38,057 bases of DNA, from assembly GCA_018780435.1 (NCBI GenBank), contig JADMJS010000463.1:1-38057 (forward strand), in the 5' to 3' direction. Positions 34,236 through 38,057 of this stretch are shown piece by piece. The notes beneath the pieces are model-generated. The model worked only from the letters and a program-made list of their open reading frames with translations, was not told where the DNA came from and ran no database searches. This stretch comes from Myxococcales bacterium. Its GTDB lineage: Bacteria > Myxococcota_A > UBA9042 > GCA-2863065. The position numbers and the translations under genes are program-made. Position 1 is the first letter of the stretch. Each line of letters starts with the position of its first letter.

Positions 34236-37200
34236 CTACTTGCAGCTCCCGCCATTGCTGACGTCGGCGGCGGGCAGCCCGTTCGTGCAGGTCGCGCCGT
34301 TCCAGTTCGCGCCTTTGAGCTGGGCGTCCGTCAGAGTCGCGTTCGTGAAGTTGGTGGCGCTGAGGTCGGCGAGCTGCAGGTCGGCCGCGATGAAGCTCGC
34401 GCCGGTGAAGGTCGACCCTTGAAGCACCGCTCGGAACAGGTCGGCGCCGTCGAAGCCACCTTGATCCATGGCGCAGAATCGGAACGACGCGTCTCGCAGC
34501 TTCGCGCCATCGAAGCGGGCCTTCGAGAGGTCGACGACCTCGAACTTCGCGAGGGCGAGGTTGGCCCCATCGAAGCGGACCTGACTGAAGTTCGCGTTCT
34601 TGAAGTTCATGTCGGCGCTCGGCTTGAAGATGGCCTCCCGGAAGCTCGACCCGGTGAGGACCGTCTCCTCGAAGTCGACGTCCGTGAGGCTGGCGCGCTC
34701 GAAGGAGGTGGAGAGCATGGTCTTGCCCTTGAAGGCGTCGGTCTTCTTCACGAGGGCGCAGTCGAAGCTCTGGCCGACGGCGTTGTCCGCGGCCTTCAGT
34801 GCGAAGGCCTCGAAGCTGTAGGCGCCGTCCTCGGTGATCCCAAATTCGGGCCACTTGCCGAGCTCCGGGTTGAAGGCGCGCGACCCCGCGAACGACGCCG
34901 ATTCGAACTCAGCTCGGCAGTAGGACGTCGTGGAGAGGTCGACGCCGACGAACTGGGCTTCCTTGAGGTTGGTGTCGGAGAGGTTCATGGCGCCGATGAT
35001 GCCGACCAAGGTCGCGCCTTCGAGATCGGCGGACACCAGCGTCGCCCCATCGCTCACGACCGCGCTGCCGGGCTCGAGCCGCGCGCCGCGGAGGTTTGCT
35101 CCCGTCCAGTCGCCGCCGGCGAGCTTGGTTCGGACGAAACGCGCGCCATGGGCGTCGCACCCAGCGCAGTCGACCGCCGTCAGGTCCGCGTCCTCGAAGT
35201 TCACGTTCTCCATGACGCAGCCGCGGAGGAGCGCCTTGCGCAGATCGGCGCCCGCGAACGACGCGCCGGTCAAGGTCGACGCTCGGAAGTTGACCCCGTC
35301 GAGCACGCTCCCCGCGAAGCTGGCGCCGTCGAGCTTCACGCCCCGCAGGTCCACGTTCACCAGCACGGGCGCCGCGAGGTCTTCGAAGCGGGACAGGCGC
35401 GCGCCATCGAGCTTGGCCGCCTGGAAGACGACCGGCGTGCACGCCTCGGCCAAAGGCGCGCAGCCGAGTGCCGCTGCTGAGAACGTCGCGCCCGTGCCTT
35501 CGACCTCCGTGAAGTTCGCGCCCGTCAGAATGGCCCCGTCAAACTTCGCGTTCATCACCTTGGCGCCCCGGAAGGTCGCGCCGGACAACGTGCTGCGTTG
35601 CAGATCCGCTTCCGGCATTTCGACGCCGCTGAAGTCGACGCCGGTCAGATCGGTGTCGTTCAGCTTCGACTTGCCCATCTTGGCGCCTCCGAGGTCGGCA
35701 CCATCGAGCTCGACGCCTTGCAGGTCGGCGCCTTCGAAGTCGGCGTCGGCTAGGTTCGCGCCCGAGAAGTCGGCCCCACTCGCGTCGGCGCCGGCGAGGC
35801 TTGCGCCCGTCATGTCGGCGCCGGTGAGGTCCGAGTCCGGCAGCGTAGCGCCATCCATCTTGGCTCCCCCGAGGTCCGCGTCGTCGAGTTGAGCGCCTTC
35901 GAGGTCGGCACCGGCCAGGTCCGCTTCACCGAGCTTGGCACCTTCGAGCGCGGCGCCGCCGAGTTTGGCTTCGGCGAGGCTCGCCTTCTCGAGATTGGCG
36001 GCTTTGAGGTCGGCGCCGGCGAGGTTTGCCTTCGCGAGGTTCGCGCCACCGAGGTCAGCGCCACCGAGCCGCGCCCCGGCGAGCTCGGCACCGGAGAGGT
36101 CGGCCCCCGCCAGCTTGGCCCCCGCGAGGTTGGCCTTCGAGAGATCGGCGCCCGCGAGCTTCGCGCCGGTCAAGGTCGCGCCGGGCAACTCGACACCGGC
36201 GAGGTTGGCGCCGCTCAGGTCCGGGAGCTTGGCGTTGACGTCACCAGACGCCAGCTTCTTGGCTTCGTCCGAGATCTTCTTTTGTAGATTCGCCTTGCTG
36301 ATCTTGCCGTCGGCTCCGACAGCGCACTCGAGCCATTCCGGGAGCTTGCCCTCGATCCCACTGACGTCGACGCCTTCGAGATCGGCGCGAGCGAAGTTGG
36401 CGCCGGCGACGTCGGCGCCACCGAGCTGAGAGGTCGTGAGGCTGGCGCCGGTCAGGTTCGCGCCGGCCAGCTTGGCGCCACGCAAGTCGGCGCCGCTGAG
36501 CTTGCACGCGGCGAGGTTGGCGCCCGTGAGGTCAGCGCCCTTGAAGGAGGCGCCCACGAAGTCGGACCCGGCGAAGTCCCCTTCGCCCATCTTGGCCCCA
36601 TCAAAGACCGCCTGAGTAAAGAAGCAACCGAAGGCCAGCGTCTTCTCTAGGGTCGCGCCGGTGAAGTTGGCACCGGGGAAGGTCGCTTGGGCCATGGCCA
36701 CTTCGCTCAGGTTGGCCTCCGTGAGGTTCGCGTCGGACAGATCCGCGGTGTTGAGGATGGCCTTGCTGAGGTTCGCGCCGGTCAGATTGGCGCGCGCGAG
36801 GTTCACGCCGACGAGGATCTTCCCGGAGAGATCCTTCCCTTCGAGCACGCTCTCGGGGCCATACATCCCGGCATTGCGGTGGTCGAAGTCCTCGGGGAAG
36901 ACGGTCTTGTCGTCGTAGAAGGCGCCGCTGAGGTCGATGGTCGTCAGATCGAGCCCCGTGGTATCGAGCGCCCGCCCCCGGAGGTCGGCGCAAGCGCACG
37001 GCCCATCGGTCTCGGCTAGCGCGCACCCCGAGCGGACCACGCCCACGGGACAGCCTCGTTCGATGGAGCAGAGGACGACGATGGTGCCGTCGTCGTCGAG
37101 GTCTTCTTGGCAGATCCCCCCGCTCGAACAGCTGGAGCCGACGTCGGTGCACGCCTCACGACAGACCCCGGAATCGGAGCCCGCCGAGGTGAAGCAGAGC

Positions 37201-37391
37201 ACGGATTGACATTGTTCGTCCCTCGTACAGGCACCGCCGTTCTCGACGGTTCCGCGGGTCTCTCCCGGGGCACATCCCGGGAGCGCCATAAACGACGCGA
37301 GGACGACGATGGCGAGCAGCACGTGCCGTCCGAGTGTGTCGTCGTGGCGCGCGTCGGGAATGGCGCGGAGAAGTCGAGAGCGGGGGCACAT
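34236..37391 (-). CDS. Large pentapeptide-repeat lipoprotein (1,051 aa)
   Basis: The signal peptide LLAIVVLASFMALPGC has lipobox LPGC. A Cys-rich segment (about 50-135; CTRDEQCQSVLCF, CSSGGICQED) follows. The rest is dominated by A(D/N)LxG pentapeptide repeats, predicted to coil as a right-handed quadrilateral beta-helix, with runs such as GADLSGAELAGARLGGADLG. A non-repeat insert at about 345-395 (LPEWLECAVGADGKISKANL...) splits the array, and several Cys-containing breaks occur further on. Pentapeptide proteins are mostly cytoplasmic gyrase mimics or effectors, so a lipidated exported form this long is unusual; a surface structural role is inference. ATG 37391 has AGGAG 6 nt upstream. The sulfatase gene follows, likely in the same transcript. 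Confidence 0.88.
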   Translation of the reverse strand: MCPRSRLLRAIPDARHDDTLGRHVLLAIVVLASFMALPGCAPGETRGTVENGGACTRDEQCQSVLCFTSAGSDSGVCREACTDVGSSCSSGGICQEDLDDDGTIVVLCSIERGCPVGVVRSGCALAETDGPCACADLRGRALDTTGLDLTTIDLSGAFYDDKTVFPEDFDHRNAGMYGPESVLEGKDLSGKILVGVNLARANLTGANLSKAILNTADLSDANLTEANLSEVAMAQATFPGANFTGATLEKTLAFGCFFTQAVFDGAKMGEGDFAGSDFVGASFKGADLTGANLAACKLSGADLRGAKLAGANLTGASLTTSQLGGADVAGANFARADLEGVDVSGIEGKLPEWLECAVGADGKISKANLQKKISDEAKKLASGDVNAKLPDLSGANLAGVELPGATLTGAKLAGADLSKANLAGAKLAGADLSGAELAGARLGGADLGGANLAKANLAGADLKAANLEKASLAEAKLGGAALEGAKLGEADLAGADLEGAQLDDADLGGAKMDGATLPDSDLTGADMTGASLAGADASGADFSGANLADADFEGADLQGVELDGADLGGAKMGKSKLNDTDLTGVDFSGVEMPEADLQRSTLSGATFRGAKVMNAKFDGAILTGANFTEVEGTGATFSAAALGCAPLAEACTPVVFQAAKLDGARLSRFEDLAAPVLVNVDLRGVKLDGASFAGSVLDGVNFRASTLTGASFAGADLRKALLRGCVMENVNFEDADLTAVDCAGCDAHGARFVRTKLAGGDWTGANLRGARLEPGSAVVSDGATLVSADLEGATLVGIIGAMNLSDTNLKEAQFVGVDLSTTSYCRAEFESASFAGSRAFNPELGKWPEFGITEDGAYSFEAFALKAADNAVGQSFDCALVKKTDAFKGKTMLSTSFERASLTDVDFEETVLTGSSFREAIFKPSADMNFKNANFSQVRFDGANLALAKFEVVDLSKARFDGAKLRDASFRFCAMDQGGFDGADLFRAVLQGSTFTGASFIAADLQLADLSATNFTNATLTDAQLKGANWNGATCTNGLPAADVSNGGSCK

Positions 37392-37397
37392 GGCGTT

Positions 37398-37402
37398 CTC
37401 CT
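37398..37402 (-). promoter_or_regulatory. Shine-Dalgarno (AGGAG) of the pentapeptide lipoprotein gene
   Basis: AGGAG on the minus strand lies 6 nt before ATG 37391 and fixes that start. Confidence 0.7.
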
Positions 37403-37478
37403 GAAGTGGGCCCGGACTGCATAGTCCGTGGCCCGGGGTCTCGCAAGAACTACCGAGTGTGGAAGAGAGGTGACGCCG

Positions 37479-38057
37479 CTACTCCGGCTTGTCCTCGTTC
37501 GCCTTCTCTTTACGGTCGCGGGGGAGCGGCGGCGGGATCACGGGAGAGAGCGGAGGCGGTGCCCGGCGAGTCGAGACGGGCGGCTGCATCTTCGGCGCCG
37601 CGGCGACGGGGAGGCCGGGCGGGAGCGGGGGCGGTACGGCTCGCGGGGCCGGGGGCGCACCGAGCGCGCCGCGCCTCGAGGCGTCGTCCGCATAGACGAC
37701 GGGAGCGGAGGTGGTGTGTGCGGTCTCCGGGGTGTCACCCGGGGCAACCGTGACGTCAGGGGCGCCTACGTCGGCGTGCGCGACGCTCGCCCCGGGCGCC
37801 GGGGGCCCCGAGGGGACCGGCGAGACGGTCGACGTGGACGGGGCGCGTGGACCCGACGGCGACACGGGCGCCGAACTCGAATCCGAACGAGCGGCGTCCC
37901 AGATCGCGGCCACCGAGGGGTCGGCGTAGCGGGTAACCACGGCCGCCGCGATGGCGAGGGCGCCTGGGGCATCGCCGGCCGATGTCGTGGGGACGACGGG
38001 CATCGCCACCGGCGAGACGGGTGCGGCCGGCGCGACGGGCATCGCCACCGGCGAGAC
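37479..38057 (-). CDS. Pro/Ala-rich protein, C-terminal part (5' end outside window)
   Basis: An open frame of 193 codons (192 residues before the stop) runs to the window edge. It is dominated by Pro, Ala, Val, Ser and Gly, with PPPLPPGLP and RRAPPPLSPVIPPPLPRDRKEK near the end, so it is mostly disordered. At the visible N-terminal side a 13-residue repeat (VSPVAMPVAPAAP) begins. A short ordered-looking island, ALAIAAAVVTRYADPSVAAIWDAARS, lies between the linkers. This could be the tail of a signalling or envelope protein, but no domain is visible and I do not name a function. It precedes the pentapeptide gene by 87 bp on the same strand. Confidence 0.6.
   Translation of the reverse strand, partial: VSPVAMPVAPAAPVSPVAMPVVPTTSAGDAPGALAIAAAVVTRYADPSVAAIWDAARSDSSSAPVSPSGPRAPSTSTVSPVPSGPPAPGASVAHADVGAPDVTVAPGDTPETAHTTSAPVVYADDASRRGALGAPPAPRAVPPPLPPGLPVAAAPKMQPPVSTRRAPPPLSPVIPPPLPRDRKEKANEDKPE
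37995..38057 (-). repeat. 39-bp coding tandem repeat cut by the window edge
   Basis: The run GACGGGCATCGCCACCGGCG starts at 37995 and again at 38034, a 39-bp period, encoding the 13-residue repeat VSPVAMPVAPAAP on the minus strand. Only about 1.6 units are visible; more may lie beyond the edge. Confidence 0.7.

Overview
The window is GC-rich DNA (about two thirds G+C by eye) from what looks like a Gram-negative, myxobacterium-like organism (Myxococcota, Bradymonadota or a relative). The lineage is inferred from very large secreted lipoproteins with Cys-rich and Asp/Gly-rich repeats, MopE-type and thrombospondin-type-3-like motifs, a vWA lipoprotein with a D/G-rich linker, and Ala/Pro-rich low-complexity tails. 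No tRNA, rRNA, CRISPR array, prophage or complete insertion sequence was seen.

Left region (1-13,498). The window opens with the C-terminal end of an unidentified plus-strand gene, followed by about 500 bp without a convincing gene that holds a tandem 50/78-bp repeat. A 3,334-codon minus-strand gene then fills 10 kb. It encodes a predicted secreted lipoprotein with 24 MopE-like CxxxDxxC...DEGF motifs, about 12 TSP3-like Asp loops, an Ig-like domain and a long beta-solenoid-like C-terminus. Upstream of it, on the same strand, are an FKBP-type prolyl isomerase and acetyl-CoA synthetase. A 72-nt almost fully paired inverted repeat lies between the isomerase and the giant gene.

Middle region (13,499-23,951). 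A vWA/Cys-rich lipoprotein gene diverges from acs. It faces a minus-strand pair: an APC-family permease followed by a TatT-like lipoprotein. Across a gap carrying a MITE-like element lies a tight plus-strand cluster: an amphi-Trp domain protein, a CofD/YvcK-like protein of the 'GAK system' type, and mpl (murein peptide ligase). The first two start 3 nt apart. This is a two-gene remnant or minimal version of a poorly understood system joined to a peptidoglycan-recycling gene, and I regard it as the most interesting locus here. Next is a 61-aa four-cysteine protein with its own recognisable sigma70-like promoter and Shine-Dalgarno.

Right region (23,952-38,057). Every gene is on the minus strand and tightly packed. 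In transcription order: the end of a Pro/Ala-rich protein, a 1,051-aa pentapeptide-repeat lipoprotein, a 976-aa sulfatase-fold lipoprotein, maf, glmM, nnr, a second MITE copy, hemB, an LTA-synthase-like sulfatase and a polytopic membrane protein. Several junctions use 4-nt start/stop overlaps (ATGA, GTGA and possibly CTGA), indicating translational coupling. The theme is cell envelope (GlmM makes glucosamine-1-P for UDP-GlcNAc; Mpl recycles murein peptides; two alkaline-phosphatase-superfamily enzymes) plus housekeeping repair (Nnr, Maf) and haem synthesis.
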